A DNA stretch of 64,000 bases, taken from Brevibacterium sp. S22 (GTDB lineage Bacteria > Actinomycetota > Actinomycetes > Actinomycetales > Brevibacteriaceae). Made by a program: the position numbers and the translations under genes. The stretch is from assembly GCF_004745485.1 (NCBI RefSeq), contig NZ_RHFG01000017.1, positions 1 through 64,000 of the forward strand, given 5' to 3'. Shown here piece after piece: positions 35,240 through 44,792 of the stretch (positions are counted from its first letter, which is position 1; each line of letters opens with the position of its first letter). Under the pieces are notes generated by a model. The model saw only the letters and a list, made by a program, of their open reading frames with translations, did not search any database and was not told the DNA's origin.

Positions 35240-36135
35240 GCGTCTACACCGGCCTCAGTGCCTTCCCACTCACGCCGCTGCACGCCGACACCGTCGACGA
35301 GGCGGCTTTCATCGGCCTCATCGACCGTCTGACCGGGGCCGGAGTCGACTCGATCACGGCGTTGGGCTCAACTGGCTCATACGCATACCTCACCCAAGAG
35401 GAGCGAGCCCGCGTCGCCCGACTCGCCGTCGAGCACGCAGGTGGCACGCCGGTGGTCATCGGCGTCGGCGACCTGCGCACCTCTAGAATCCTCACCCACA
35501 TCGATGCGGCTGAAGACGCCGGGGCAGCCGGTGTCCTGCTGGCACCTATGTCGTATCAGCAATTGACGGAGACCGACGTCTTCGAACTCTTCCGAACCGT
35601 CACCGAGCACACGAAGCTGCCGGTCGTCCTCTACGACAACCCCGGCACCACGCACTTCTCCTTCACCACCGAGCTCTACACGCGCATCGCTGAGCTGCCG
35701 GGAATCGCCTCGATCAAGATACCCGGAGTCCCCGTCGGCGCTGAGGCGGCTACAGCGCATGTCGAGTCGATTCGCGCTGTGATCCCCGAGCACGTCAGCA
35801 TCGGAGTTTCGGGCGATGCCGCCGCAGCTCGTGGCCTCAACGCTGGCTGCGACGCGTGGTACTCGGTCATCGGCGGCACACTTCCGGAACCGGCGCTGAG
35901 GATCACCCGTGCCGCCCTGAGCGGGGACTCCGACGAGGCGAGTGCGGAGTCAGACAGACTCGCCCCGCTGTGGGACCTGTTCGCCGAATTCGGGGGCAGC
36001 CTGCGCGTCGTCGCGGCGATCGCCGAACACCTGGGCCTTGTGCCGAATGAAAGCCTGCCGCTGCCGCTCATCGGGCTCGACCGACATCAGCGACAGCGAG
36101 TCGCCGACGTGGTCGACCGGCTCGACCTTGGCTGA
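35236..36135 (+). CDS. DapA-like aldolase/lyase family protein
   Basis: A 299-residue class I aldolase of the dihydrodipicolinate synthase / N-acetylneuraminate lyase superfamily. The Schiff-base Lys is in IASIKIPGVP near residue 160, and the catalytic Tyr in VVLYDNPGTT near residue 135. The substrate loop GSTGSYAYLT replaces the GTTGE typical of DapA, so a different keto-acid substrate is likely. GTG 35236 overlaps the stop of the B3/B4 gene. It is probably not the housekeeping DapA, given the operon and the changed loop. Confidence 0.88.
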   Translation: MSVYTGLSAFPLTPLHADTVDEAAFIGLIDRLTGAGVDSITALGSTGSYAYLTQEERARVARLAVEHAGGTPVVIGVGDLRTSRILTHIDAAEDAGAAGVLLAPMSYQQLTETDVFELFRTVTEHTKLPVVLYDNPGTTHFSFTTELYTRIAELPGIASIKIPGVPVGAEAATAHVESIRAVIPEHVSIGVSGDAAAARGLNAGCDAWYSVIGGTLPEPALRITRAALSGDSDEASAESDRLAPLWDLFAEFGGSLRVVAAIAEHLGLVPNESLPLPLIGLDRHQRQRVADVVDRLDLG

Positions 36136-37321
36136 ACCGCAAGCGCGCGGTGCCGGAAACGGAGATCGGGGCTGGGCTCTGACACGTTACGTCTTCGCCG
36201 CGACATTGGTCCGCTCGGCCGACGGGGGAGCGGTCGTCGCCATCGTGCTTCTGGCCCACTCGACCGGGCAGCCAGGATGGGTTGCAGGACTGCTGGGAGC
36301 GGCCGTCACGGCTCCGCACCTGCTGGGACCCTTCATTGCCAGAAGACTCGACACTGCCGCCGATGGTCGCAAAGTGATCGCCGTGTCCGCGCTGGCTCAC
36401 GGTGCTCTGCTCGGAGCCGCTGCCCTGCTCATGCCCGTGGCCTGGGTCGGGCTATCGGCAGCCGGCCTGTTCGTCTCGGGCCTGTTCGGGCCCATGCTCA
36501 CCGGCGGTGTGAGCAGTCGTCTCCCGTCCATCGCCGGACCCTCGCAGAAGAGTCAGCGGCGGGCACAGAGTTGGGACGTGGCCAGTTACGGACTCAGCGG
36601 CACTTTGGGCCCGGCGGTCGTAGCTTCGGTCGCCGCAGTGTTCGGCCCCTTGTCGGCAACGCTGATGCTGGCGGCTGCGGCCATGATCGGGGCGGTGGCC
36701 GTGCTCGTTCTGCCCAAGCAGGCTCCCCTTGCGCAGGCAGCCGACGTGCCTTCTCCGCTGAAGACACTGAAAACGATCTGGAATTCCGGCCAACTGAGAC
36801 GCACCTTGGGCCTGACAATCGTCGTCGCGTACTCCGTCGCGGTCCTGCCGATCTACGCTGTAGCGATCGCCCCGACCTACGGCGCCCCCGCCTTGGCCGG
36901 CACACTGGTGGCTGGTTACGGAGTGGGCAATCTTGCGGGGTCGGCCGTGCTCATGGCCGTGCCTCTGCGGGGAGAAGCTGACCGGCTCACGATGATTCTC
37001 GCGGGAGTCGTGGCCCTCACCCTGGCCATCGTCGTACCGATGCCGAATCTCATCACTGCGACGGCGGCTTTCACTCTGGTGGGAATTGCCAATGCTCTCT
37101 TCTTCGCTGCGACCTTGGCCGCCCGCAGTGAGTATGCCCCAGCTGCAGCGCGGGGGCAGGTGTTCATCTGGGTCGGTGCCTTGAAGATCGCCACAGGTTC
37201 CGCGGGAACTGCGGTGGCCGGGGCACTCATCGGCGGCAGCGCGTGGGTTCCGGTGGCTGTCGCCATCGCGCTGACCGGTGGAAGCGCAGCCATCTGCGCA
37301 GTCGGTCGTCAACCGTCATGA
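36128..37321 (+). CDS. MFS transporter
   Basis: A 397-residue major-facilitator protein with about 12 hydrophobic helices. The first in-frame start consistent with the length is TTG 36128, which overlaps the end of the DapA-like gene by 8 nt; no ATG lies near the N-terminus (first helix near RYVFAATLVRSADGGAVVAIVLL). It is the last gene of the XRE operon and could export or import the substrate of that pathway. The sequence does not show which. Confidence 0.82.
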   Translation: MAEPQARGAGNGDRGWALTRYVFAATLVRSADGGAVVAIVLLAHSTGQPGWVAGLLGAAVTAPHLLGPFIARRLDTAADGRKVIAVSALAHGALLGAAALLMPVAWVGLSAAGLFVSGLFGPMLTGGVSSRLPSIAGPSQKSQRRAQSWDVASYGLSGTLGPAVVASVAAVFGPLSATLMLAAAAMIGAVAVLVLPKQAPLAQAADVPSPLKTLKTIWNSGQLRRTLGLTIVVAYSVAVLPIYAVAIAPTYGAPALAGTLVAGYGVGNLAGSAVLMAVPLRGEADRLTMILAGVVALTLAIVVPMPNLITATAAFTLVGIANALFFAATLAARSEYAPAAARGQVFIWVGALKIATGSAGTAVAGALIGGSAWVPVAVAIALTGGSAAICAVGRQPS

Positions 37322-37384
37322 TGAGGTTCCGGCGGAGCAGCCGTCCGATGGCGGCACAAGTGAGCACCCCGCCGAGGCGGCTCC

Positions 37385-38446
37385 TCAGTCCGGAACGTTC
37401 CCTGTGCGGGCGAGGACGGTGAGCTTGCGCGCGAAGTCGGCGGCCTCCTCGGCGTCGGTGCCAATGAGCCGCATCGCCGGCCGGTCGCGGAACCGGATGA
37501 CCGTCGTCGTGTGCCCGTGGTCGGAGCGGGTGCTCGCCTCGACCAACTGGTTCGGCGCGGCTTCGTCGAGGATCTCCGTGGGATCGGCAACGGCGGTGCG
37601 CGCGTGAACGATGCGCACGGCCGTGGCCATGAGGAACTCCTGCTCGCGTGGATGCCGGTTGCCGATCTTCACCAGCACGGACTCGCCGCGGTCAAGGGCG
37701 TCAAAAGGCGGTGGGGTCGGGCCGCGACGGCGGGCGCGAGCAGACACCGACGTGTCCTGGGAGAGCGTGGAGACCGCAAGTCGGCGGGCTCCGTACAGTG
37801 TGAGGGCGGAGACCGCCGCGGCCGGCACCGCGATGACCGCGGCCATGACGGTGCTCGCATAGGCGAGCCACGCGAAGAGGGCGCCGGAGCCGATTCCCGC
37901 GATGACTGTGCCGAAGACAAGTGAGAGCGCGAGGCGCACGCGGCTGCGCACTGCGACGGTGATGCCGGCGAGGGTCAGACCGAAGTTCGTCGAGGCGAGA
38001 ATCGCCGCGAACAGAACGACGAACGGCAGCGGTGCGCTTGTGAAATCACCCCATACCGTCCCCGAGGTTCCAGGAGCCGCGGCGAAGGTGTGCCAGAGCA
38101 GGGCAGCAGCGCAGAAGAAGAGCCCGAACAGCGGTCCGATGCTCATCAGCCCGACCAACGGGTCCCTGGTGAAGAGCGTGCGTGACCCGCGTGGGGCGCC
38201 GTCGAGTTCGGCGTGCAGGCCCTCACCACGGTCGGTGCCGCTGAAGAAGATGATGGCGACGAAGGTGATGAGCCCGATGAAGGCGAAGCTCAGAGGTCCG
38301 GCCGCCTTGGCGTCGATGATGTGATCCGAACTCTTGGAGGCGCGGGCCATGCCGGTGTTGGTGACGAAGAAGACCACCGTGGCCACGGCGCTGAGGGTGA
38401 TGGCGCCGGTGAGGGCGTGGGTGAAGATTCCGCTGCGCCTACTCAT
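37385..38446 (-). CDS. TVWGD-motif membrane protein, paralogue A
   Basis: A 353-residue protein with six or so hydrophobic helices in residues 10-225 and a soluble C-terminal region. The segment WHTFAAAPGTSGTVWGDFTSAPLPF near residue 118 is shared with the genes at 39992 and 41205. The C-terminal part (GESVLVKIGNRHPREQEFLMATAVRIVHA, then TTTVIRFRDRPAMRLIG) looks like a PH-like fold and is also shared. It is the last gene of a run with the lipase-maturation-factor gene 6 nt upstream. I know of no function for this family. Confidence 0.8.
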   Translation of the reverse strand: MSRRSGIFTHALTGAITLSAVATVVFFVTNTGMARASKSSDHIIDAKAAGPLSFAFIGLITFVAIIFFSGTDRGEGLHAELDGAPRGSRTLFTRDPLVGLMSIGPLFGLFFCAAALLWHTFAAAPGTSGTVWGDFTSAPLPFVVLFAAILASTNFGLTLAGITVAVRSRVRLALSLVFGTVIAGIGSGALFAWLAYASTVMAAVIAVPAAAVSALTLYGARRLAVSTLSQDTSVSARARRRGPTPPPFDALDRGESVLVKIGNRHPREQEFLMATAVRIVHARTAVADPTEILDEAAPNQLVEASTRSDHGHTTTVIRFRDRPAMRLIGTDAEEAADFARKLTVLARTGNVPD

Positions 38447-38452
38447 CGCCGT

Positions 38453-39988
38453 TCAGCCCTTCCGCACGTCGATGGGCTTGACGAGGATCCGCGAGGCCGA
38501 GCGCACCCACCACGGCTTCGGTTCTCCGGCGGCGACGGCCGCTCGGCGTTCGGCACGGGTGGCATAGCGGTAGGTGAAGACACGGACGCGGATGAGCTCT
38601 GGTGCGGCACCGTCGAAAGGGTCGGGACCCATGAGGCGGCGGATCTGCGGGTCGCCGGAGCCGACCTTCCGCACGAGTTCGGTGAACCAGGTCTGCCGAT
38701 AGTCTCCGAGCGCGGCGAACCACATGAGCCAATCGAGGCGCAGATGATAGGGCGCGACGACCGGCCCGTGACGAAGAACGTCACCGGGTTTGCCCTTGAA
38801 CCGATACTCGCTCCAGCCTGCGTCGTCGATCCACCCCTCGATGATGATCTCGTTGCGGGTCTCGGTCATCGACCCGAATGCACCATAGGCGTTGCCGAGC
38901 CCGAGTCGATTGAAGCTCGCGTTCATCAGCTGATTAGCTGAGAACAGGTTCCGCACAGCCGGCACATTCAGCCACACCTGCCACGCGACGAACACGAGGA
39001 CGACGATCAGCCACCAGATCGGCAGGGACTCGACCGGGGAGGTGGCGGCGGTGCGGTCGGCCGCCTCGGTGCCGGTGGGATCTGTCAGGATTCCGGTCAC
39101 GGAATTCCACCCCCACCCGGGGAACGGGCCGCCGACGATCCACCGGAAGAAGGTGTCGCTGATGCCGGAGCAGGCGAGCAGGATCGTCGCCCAGTTCAGC
39201 CACGCATAGTTGCCGCTGACCACGAGCGCGAGCTGGGTGATGATGATGGCAACGGCGGCGAACGACGCGATCGGCTGAGGCAGGAACAGCAGCCATGGAG
39301 CGGCGAGCTGGACGATGTGGCTGCCCAGGGTCTCACCCTTGTGCCACCAGCCGGGCATGAGGTGGGCGCGGCGGCTCAGCGAGTTCGGCATCGGCTGCGT
39401 CTGATGGTGATAGTCCATGGCGGTGAGGTCACGCCAGGAAGAGTCCCCGCGCATCTTGATCATTCCGGCACCGAATTCGATGCGGATGACGAACCAGCGC
39501 AGCAGCAGGATCATCGCCCACGTCGGGGCCACCTCGTGAGAGCCGAGGAACCCGATGAGGAACCCTGCCTCGAGCAGCAGCGATTCCCAGCCGAAGCCGT
39601 AGAAGCGCTGCCCGATCGACACGATCGAGAAGTACAGCGCCCACACGCCTAAGAACACCGGGATCGGCATCCATGCCGGTCCGGCCTGAGGCAGACCGAT
39701 GATCGCCGAGGCGGCCAGGACCATTCCGATCACGCAGACGAGGCGCAGCCGTCGGTCCGAATACGAGAACCGCTTCCACCGGAAGAGACTCGGTGCCTGC
39801 CGGGCCGAGGTCAGAGCGATGAACCGTGGGGCGGGCGTGAGTCCGCGCTCCCCGAGGAGGGCCGGGAACTGATTGAACGCCGAGGCGAAGGCGATGAGGA
39901 AGAGCACGCCGAAGCCGCGTTGGATGATCTCACGGGAGATCGTGTAGTCGCCGGCGGTGAGCAGAGCGACCACCTGGCCGAGTTCCAT
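38453..39988 (-). CDS. Lipase maturation factor (LMF1)-like membrane protein
   Basis: A 511-residue multi-helix membrane protein. Conserved LMF segments are seen: FYGFGWESLLLEAGFLIGFLG near residue 128, LRWFVIRIEFGAGMIKMRGDSSWRDLTAMDYHHQTQPMPN near residue 163, and AFIIEGW-like DEIIIEGWIDDAGWSEYRFKGKPGDV in the C-terminal domain. Vertebrate LMF1 folds secreted lipases in the ER; the bacterial role is unknown but could be folding of exported enzymes. ATG 39988 starts 3 nt after the stop of paralogue B and ends 6 nt before paralogue A, so the three are one operon. Confidence 0.9.
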   Translation of the reverse strand: MELGQVVALLTAGDYTISREIIQRGFGVLFLIAFASAFNQFPALLGERGLTPAPRFIALTSARQAPSLFRWKRFSYSDRRLRLVCVIGMVLAASAIIGLPQAGPAWMPIPVFLGVWALYFSIVSIGQRFYGFGWESLLLEAGFLIGFLGSHEVAPTWAMILLLRWFVIRIEFGAGMIKMRGDSSWRDLTAMDYHHQTQPMPNSLSRRAHLMPGWWHKGETLGSHIVQLAAPWLLFLPQPIASFAAVAIIITQLALVVSGNYAWLNWATILLACSGISDTFFRWIVGGPFPGWGWNSVTGILTDPTGTEAADRTAATSPVESLPIWWLIVVLVFVAWQVWLNVPAVRNLFSANQLMNASFNRLGLGNAYGAFGSMTETRNEIIIEGWIDDAGWSEYRFKGKPGDVLRHGPVVAPYHLRLDWLMWFAALGDYRQTWFTELVRKVGSGDPQIRRLMGPDPFDGAAPELIRVRVFTYRYATRAERRAAVAAGEPKPWWVRSASRILVKPIDVRKG

Positions 39989-39991
39989 GGC

Positions 39992-41107
39992 TTAAGTCTC
40001 CTCCTCCTGCGGCAGACGTCCCGTCGTGGCCAGAGCGGTCAGTGCTTCGGCGAACGTGTCTGCCTCGCTCGGGTCCCCGCCGACGAGTTCCATGTCCGGA
40101 CGGTCCCGGAAGTGCACCGAGGTGGTGTGTCCGGCTGGGCGGAACTTGGTGCTGGCTCCGCGCAGCTGTCCGGGATGTGCCTGGTCGAGGATGCGGACCG
40201 GGCCCGGTCGGGCGGACTCGGTTCCGGTGCCGGTGGGTGCGGCCAGGAGGAGTCGCTGGTTCGTGGCGGCGAGAATCTGCCCGGTCGGGTTATCCCTATC
40301 GGCGAAGTGGAGCATGAGGTTCTCACTTGGGGCGAGAGTCATCAGCAGAGACTGCAGTCGAGCCTCGTGGGCCGCATCGATCCTGTTGGTGACGCGTGCT
40401 CGGGCGACGGCGAACAGGCGGGCCGGGACCAGTGCGACCGTTGTGATGATGAGGCAGACGGCGGCCACTGCCAGCCCTGCCGGCGGTGACACCGTGAGGA
40501 TGTTCGATGCCACGACGCCGATGGTGATGGCCAGGATGGCGATGAGCACAGAGACGATGAGGAAGACCGCCCAGAGCGTGCGGTGGAAGGCGTCGGCGAT
40601 CGCTCCGAGGGCGAGGCTGAAGTTGGCGGTGGCCCACAGTCCGAAGAGCAGGGCGAAGGCCGGCAGAGGCGATGCGGTGAGGTCGCCCCAGACGGTTCCG
40701 GGAATGCCGGAGTCCTTAGCGAAGGCGTGCCAGACGAATGCGGCGATGACTCCGCAGACGGCCCATACCGGTCCGACGGCGAACACTCGAGGCCATGGAT
40801 TCCGGACGAAAGCGGTGGGCGGCTGTCTGCGTTTCACTCCATGCGGATCCGCGGCCTGCTGCGCACGGGCGGCATCGCTGCCAGCGGGCGGTTTGTCCTC
40901 ATAGAAGGCGAAGGCGGCGATGGCCGAGAAGAAGAACAGGACCAGGATCCCGATGCTCGGCGCCTGGTCCGGGTTGATGCCTCTGAGCACATGCTTGCGG
41001 AGCGGATTGATACCGGCATTGGCAAGGAAGAACGGAATCGAGGCGAAGACGGCGAATCCGATCCCGAACACGAGAGTCATGCCCCTAGAGCGTCTGTCCC
41101 TATTCAT
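39992..41107 (-). CDS. TVWGD-motif membrane protein, paralogue B
   Basis: A 371-residue paralogue of the genes at 37385 and 41205. It shows WHAFAKDSGIPGTVWGDLTASPLPAFALLF near residue 130, and the PH-like C-terminal region around ENLMLHFADRDNPTGQILAATNQRLLLA and TTSVHFRDRPDMELVG. ATG 41107 is chosen, though its GGAGG is very close; ATG 41080 is an alternative. It lies directly upstream of the LMF-like gene and is the probable first gene of that operon. Function unknown. Confidence 0.8.
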   Translation of the reverse strand: MNRDRRSRGMTLVFGIGFAVFASIPFFLANAGINPLRKHVLRGINPDQAPSIGILVLFFFSAIAAFAFYEDKPPAGSDAARAQQAADPHGVKRRQPPTAFVRNPWPRVFAVGPVWAVCGVIAAFVWHAFAKDSGIPGTVWGDLTASPLPAFALLFGLWATANFSLALGAIADAFHRTLWAVFLIVSVLIAILAITIGVVASNILTVSPPAGLAVAAVCLIITTVALVPARLFAVARARVTNRIDAAHEARLQSLLMTLAPSENLMLHFADRDNPTGQILAATNQRLLLAAPTGTGTESARPGPVRILDQAHPGQLRGASTKFRPAGHTTSVHFRDRPDMELVGGDPSEADTFAEALTALATTGRLPQEEET

Positions 41108-41204
41108 ACCTCCATCCTCGCAGGAACTCTGCGAGCCATGGGTGCTGAGATGTTCCGGATCCGTTGCGTCGGAACTACAAGTCTGGTCGAAGGAGTATGC
41201 CGGA

Positions 41205-42326
41205 TCAGCGGGGAAGACGGCCCGTCCGGGCAAGGACGGTGATCGCCTCGGCGAAGCGACCAGATGCTTCCTCGGTGCCGCCTGGCACGCTCATCGGCTG
41301 CCGGCCGTTAAAGAGCACCGTCGTGATCACGTGGTTGCTGCGACATTCCGATGCGCCGCCGCTCAGCTGACCGGGTTCGGCCTGTTCGAGGACGAATGTG
41401 CGCCCCGGCGCGATGATTGAGGCGCGAAAGATCCGTCGGTCAGTCAGCACCAGCATCTGCGGGTCGGCGGTGCTGCCGTTCGCATGGGCATTCGGCACCT
41501 CACCGAGGTAGGTGGTGAGGATCCGCTCTCCCGGTCGGAGGGCGTCTTCGGGCGGTTGAGCGGACCGGCCGGGACTTCGCCGAGTGCCGGCAGTCGGCCG
41601 TTCAGCGGAGTCGAAACGGTCGACTCGCCTGATCGCCCACCATCTGAGCGGGATGAGCAGAGCCGTCGAGACGATGAGACAGACCGCGCCGAGCAGAAAA
41701 GCGATGACTGTCGGAAGTGTGGCGAGTCCGAAGAAACCGAAGAGACCGGCCGTCAGACACCCCAGGCCGAGCCCGCAGGTGAGAATCGTGAGAGAGACCG
41801 GCCGACGATCTCGGCTGAACGCTTCGGCCAGTGACGACCAGGCGAAGGCCATGTTCGCCGTCGCCCAGCAGAGGAACACGATGGACAGGGCGGACAGCGG
41901 GTTGCCGGTGAGGTCTCCCCACACAGTTCCCGGAACACCTGGATCCGCGGAATACGCATGCCCGATGAACAGTGCCACCAAAGAGCAGACCGCCCAGATC
42001 GGACCGACGAGGAGGACTCGCGGAAGCGGAGCGTGGACGAACCGGGTGAACGACTTCGGTTGCCGTGGAGTGTGCGGCTCCGCCTCGGCGCGGTCGGGAT
42101 GATCGTCTTCGCCGGCGATGGCCAGCGCCGCGATTGCGACCGCATTCAAGGCAAGGAGAAGTCCGAGAATTATGGACGGCGCCAAATAAGGGTCGCCGCC
42201 GAAGTCGTCGGGGCTGTGCTTCGATGCGACTCCTGCATTCGTCGACGTGAAGGCGATGAGTGCGATGCCGGCAATGAGCAGACCGAAGACGACGATCTTG
42301 CCGATGGTCGGATTCTTCAACTCCAT
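41205..42326 (-). CDS. TVWGD-motif membrane protein, paralogue C
   Basis: A 373-residue paralogue: IGHAYSADPGVPGTVWGDLTGNPLSALSIVF near residue 122, and a C-terminal PH-like region with GERILTTYLG, QMLVLTDRRIFRASI and ITTVLFNGRQPMSVPG. The ATG at 42326 has no ribosome site, suggesting a leaderless mRNA. It lies about 100 bp upstream of paralogue B on the same strand and could be co-transcribed. Function unknown. Confidence 0.8.
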   Translation of the reverse strand: MELKNPTIGKIVVFGLLIAGIALIAFTSTNAGVASKHSPDDFGGDPYLAPSIILGLLLALNAVAIAALAIAGEDDHPDRAEAEPHTPRQPKSFTRFVHAPLPRVLLVGPIWAVCSLVALFIGHAYSADPGVPGTVWGDLTGNPLSALSIVFLCWATANMAFAWSSLAEAFSRDRRPVSLTILTCGLGLGCLTAGLFGFFGLATLPTVIAFLLGAVCLIVSTALLIPLRWWAIRRVDRFDSAERPTAGTRRSPGRSAQPPEDALRPGERILTTYLGEVPNAHANGSTADPQMLVLTDRRIFRASIIAPGRTFVLEQAEPGQLSGGASECRSNHVITTVLFNGRQPMSVPGGTEEASGRFAEAITVLARTGRLPR

Positions 42327-42425
42327 GATTCGATTGTGTCACCGCCGAGGTCGGCACCGATGGTGTGCCGGTAGCGGTCCTGACACATCTGAGCGGTCCC
42401 CGGTCAGATTCCCCGTCCCGACGCA

Positions 42426-42460
42426 GAAGGAGCGGTGACCGTATCGGTCACCGCTCCTTC
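42426..42460. terminator. Bidirectional terminator downstream of betT
   Basis: Perfect 16-bp stem (GAAGGAGCGGTGACCG and complement) with a 3-nt loop, 74 nt past the betT stop. Confidence 0.8.
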
Positions 42461-42533
42461 GATCGCTGTGCTCACCCCGTCACCGAGGCGGCTGTGCACG
42501 GGTGGGCACGGGCGCCTCGGCGTGGGGAATGGT

Positions 42534-44792
42534 TCAGTGCTTCGGCGCTTCGAGCTCTTCGACGTCGTCGGCATCCTTGGGCACCGCCGGAATCGAATCC
42601 GTGGTCGGCGGTGTGGGAGGGGTGACGACCGACTGGTAGGAGTGCTCGTGCGAATAGGCGAGGAACGACAGGTGGTTCTCGTACCGGTCGAGCACGTCAT
42701 CGATGATCTGCTGCGAGCTCAAGCCCATGAGGTCGTAGCCTTCCGAACCGGTCTGGGTGAAGACCTCGATGCGCAGGTACTTGTCGTCGCCGCGCGGGGC
42801 ATTGCGGGCACCGAACGACGGCACATTCGCTTCGACGGCCGCGGCTTCATAGTGGAAGTCGCGCTGCTCGCCCATGTCGACATTGAGCGTGTTCGTCGTG
42901 ATGCCGGTGTCCTCGTCCATGGTCTGGAGGTGCTCGACGGTGTAGCCGAGTTCGCGGAACTCGTTGGCCACGGCCTCCAGGGACGGTCCGACCACCTCGG
43001 CGACGAAGCGTTCGACGGATTTCTTCGTCGGGTAGGACCGCAGGGTCGCCAGGCGCTGACGCCAGGTCTTCTCCGGAGCGCGTCCGCCGTGGGCGGCAGT
43101 GGCGCGGCGACGACGGATACGGCCCTCGCGTTCGGCGCGCTCCATGCGCAGCACCTTCGAGAACGAGGCCATGACGAGGTAGGAGATGATCGTCACCGGC
43201 AGGGCGAAGATCAGCGTCGCGTACTCCATCGTGGTTACGCCGCCGGCGACGAGCATGGCGATTGTGAGCACTGCCGTGACCAGGGCCCAGAAGATGCGCA
43301 GCCACTTCGCTCCGTCCTCTTCCGGATTCGGAATCGAGGAGGAGAAGTTCGACATCACCATGGCGCCGGAGTTCGCACTTGTGAGGTAGAAGAGCAGTCC
43401 GGACAGAGTGGCCAGGCCGATGAGGAACGTCGCTCCCGGGAACATCTCGAGCAGGTCGTACCAGCCCTGTTCCGGGGAGGCGATGGCCGTCTTCGCGAAC
43501 TCGTCATTGCCGTTGAACACCTCGGACAGGGCCGAGTTGCCGAAGATCGTGACGATGATGAAGTCGCAGATGACGGGTGCGGTGATCGCGGCGATGACGA
43601 ACTCACGCAGGGTGCGTCCGCGGGAGATGCGGGCGAGGAACAGACCGACGAAGGGACCCCAGGCGAGCCAGAAGGCCCAGAAGAAGAGGGTCCAGCCGCC
43701 CATCCATTCGGATCCGCCGTCGACATAGGCGAACGTCGACAGCGTCCGTTCGGGCAGGGTGAAGATGAAGCGGCCGATGTTCTCGACCATGGCGTTGAGC
43801 AGGAAGGCGGTCTTGCCGGTGACGAGGATGTAGAGCATCATCGCCGCACACGACCAGAGGTTGAGCTCGGAGACGAGGCGTATGCCCTTGTCCACGCCGG
43901 AGGTGCAGGCGGCCACAGTCATGACGACGGCCACGATGACGAGCGCGATCTGCAGGGCCAGTCCGGTTTCGAGACCGAAGAGAGTGGCGAACCCGACGTT
44001 GAGCAGGACGACGCCGATGCCCATCGAGGTGGCCACACCGAAGACGGTGCCGACGAGGGCGAAGATGTCGATGACATCACCGGTGGCTCCGCGCACGCGC
44101 TTGCCCAGCAGCGGGTAGAGGACCGCACGGATCGACAGGGGCATGCCCCACCGGTAGGCGAAGTAGCCCATGGCCATGCCCAGCAGCGAGTACATCGACC
44201 AGCCGGCGATGCCGTAGTGGAACATCGTCCACACCACGGCGTCCTGTGCGGCGGCGGCCGATTCGGCTGTGGCGTTGACCGGTTCGAGGTACTGGGTGAT
44301 CGGTCCGGTTACCGAGTAGAAGAGCATGTCGATGCCCACGCCCGCGGCGAAGAGCATGGCGACCCAGGTGAAGAGGTTGTACTGCGGACGAGAGTGGTCG
44401 GGGCCGAGCCTGACGCTGCCTTCCTTGGACAGCGCCACCCAGAGGACGAAGCCGATGACGACGGTGACGGTGACGACATAGAACCAGCCGAGGTTCTCTG
44501 CAATCCAGTCCACGACAGTCTTCATCGTCGACTGAGCCGAGTCGGGCATCATCATCGCCCACACGGAGAACGCGAGGATGATGAGGGAGGCGACGATGAA
44601 GACTCGCCAGTTGACCCGGGAGCCGCGTTCGTCGGAGAGCTCCTCCGGGCCCTTGCTCATCTCTGTGCTGTCGATCGGAGCGCGCTTCTCGGGGTCGACG
44701 TCCCTGCTGATTCTCGTGGCCCGGTCGGTTCCGCCGAATCGTTCGCGTTCGACGACTGGGCGCTTCAACGTCTCTTCGTTCGGATCCTGCAC
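42534..44792 (-). CDS. BetT-type BCCT choline/betaine transporter with C-terminal regulatory domain
   Basis: A 752-residue transporter. The start is GTG 44792 (VQDPNEETL), with GGAGG exactly 7 nt upstream; TTG 44813 is less likely. A charged N-terminal tail of about 60 residues precedes 12 helices; the conserved ion-site segment is AAGVGIDMLFYSVTGPITQYL. The last 180 residues form the soluble BetT C-terminal domain (DDKYLRIEVFTQTGSEGYDLMGLSSQQIIDDVLDRYENHLSFL), which in BetT proteins tunes activity to osmotic stress. It likely imports choline or glycine betaine. It differs from the shorter BCCT protein at 24.6 kb. Confidence 0.92.
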   Translation of the reverse strand: MQDPNEETLKRPVVERERFGGTDRATRISRDVDPEKRAPIDSTEMSKGPEELSDERGSRVNWRVFIVASLIILAFSVWAMMMPDSAQSTMKTVVDWIAENLGWFYVVTVTVVIGFVLWVALSKEGSVRLGPDHSRPQYNLFTWVAMLFAAGVGIDMLFYSVTGPITQYLEPVNATAESAAAAQDAVVWTMFHYGIAGWSMYSLLGMAMGYFAYRWGMPLSIRAVLYPLLGKRVRGATGDVIDIFALVGTVFGVATSMGIGVVLLNVGFATLFGLETGLALQIALVIVAVVMTVAACTSGVDKGIRLVSELNLWSCAAMMLYILVTGKTAFLLNAMVENIGRFIFTLPERTLSTFAYVDGGSEWMGGWTLFFWAFWLAWGPFVGLFLARISRGRTLREFVIAAITAPVICDFIIVTIFGNSALSEVFNGNDEFAKTAIASPEQGWYDLLEMFPGATFLIGLATLSGLLFYLTSANSGAMVMSNFSSSIPNPEEDGAKWLRIFWALVTAVLTIAMLVAGGVTTMEYATLIFALPVTIISYLVMASFSKVLRMERAEREGRIRRRRATAAHGGRAPEKTWRQRLATLRSYPTKKSVERFVAEVVGPSLEAVANEFRELGYTVEHLQTMDEDTGITTNTLNVDMGEQRDFHYEAAAVEANVPSFGARNAPRGDDKYLRIEVFTQTGSEGYDLMGLSSQQIIDDVLDRYENHLSFLAYSHEHSYQSVVTPPTPPTTDSIPAVPKDADDVEELEAPKH

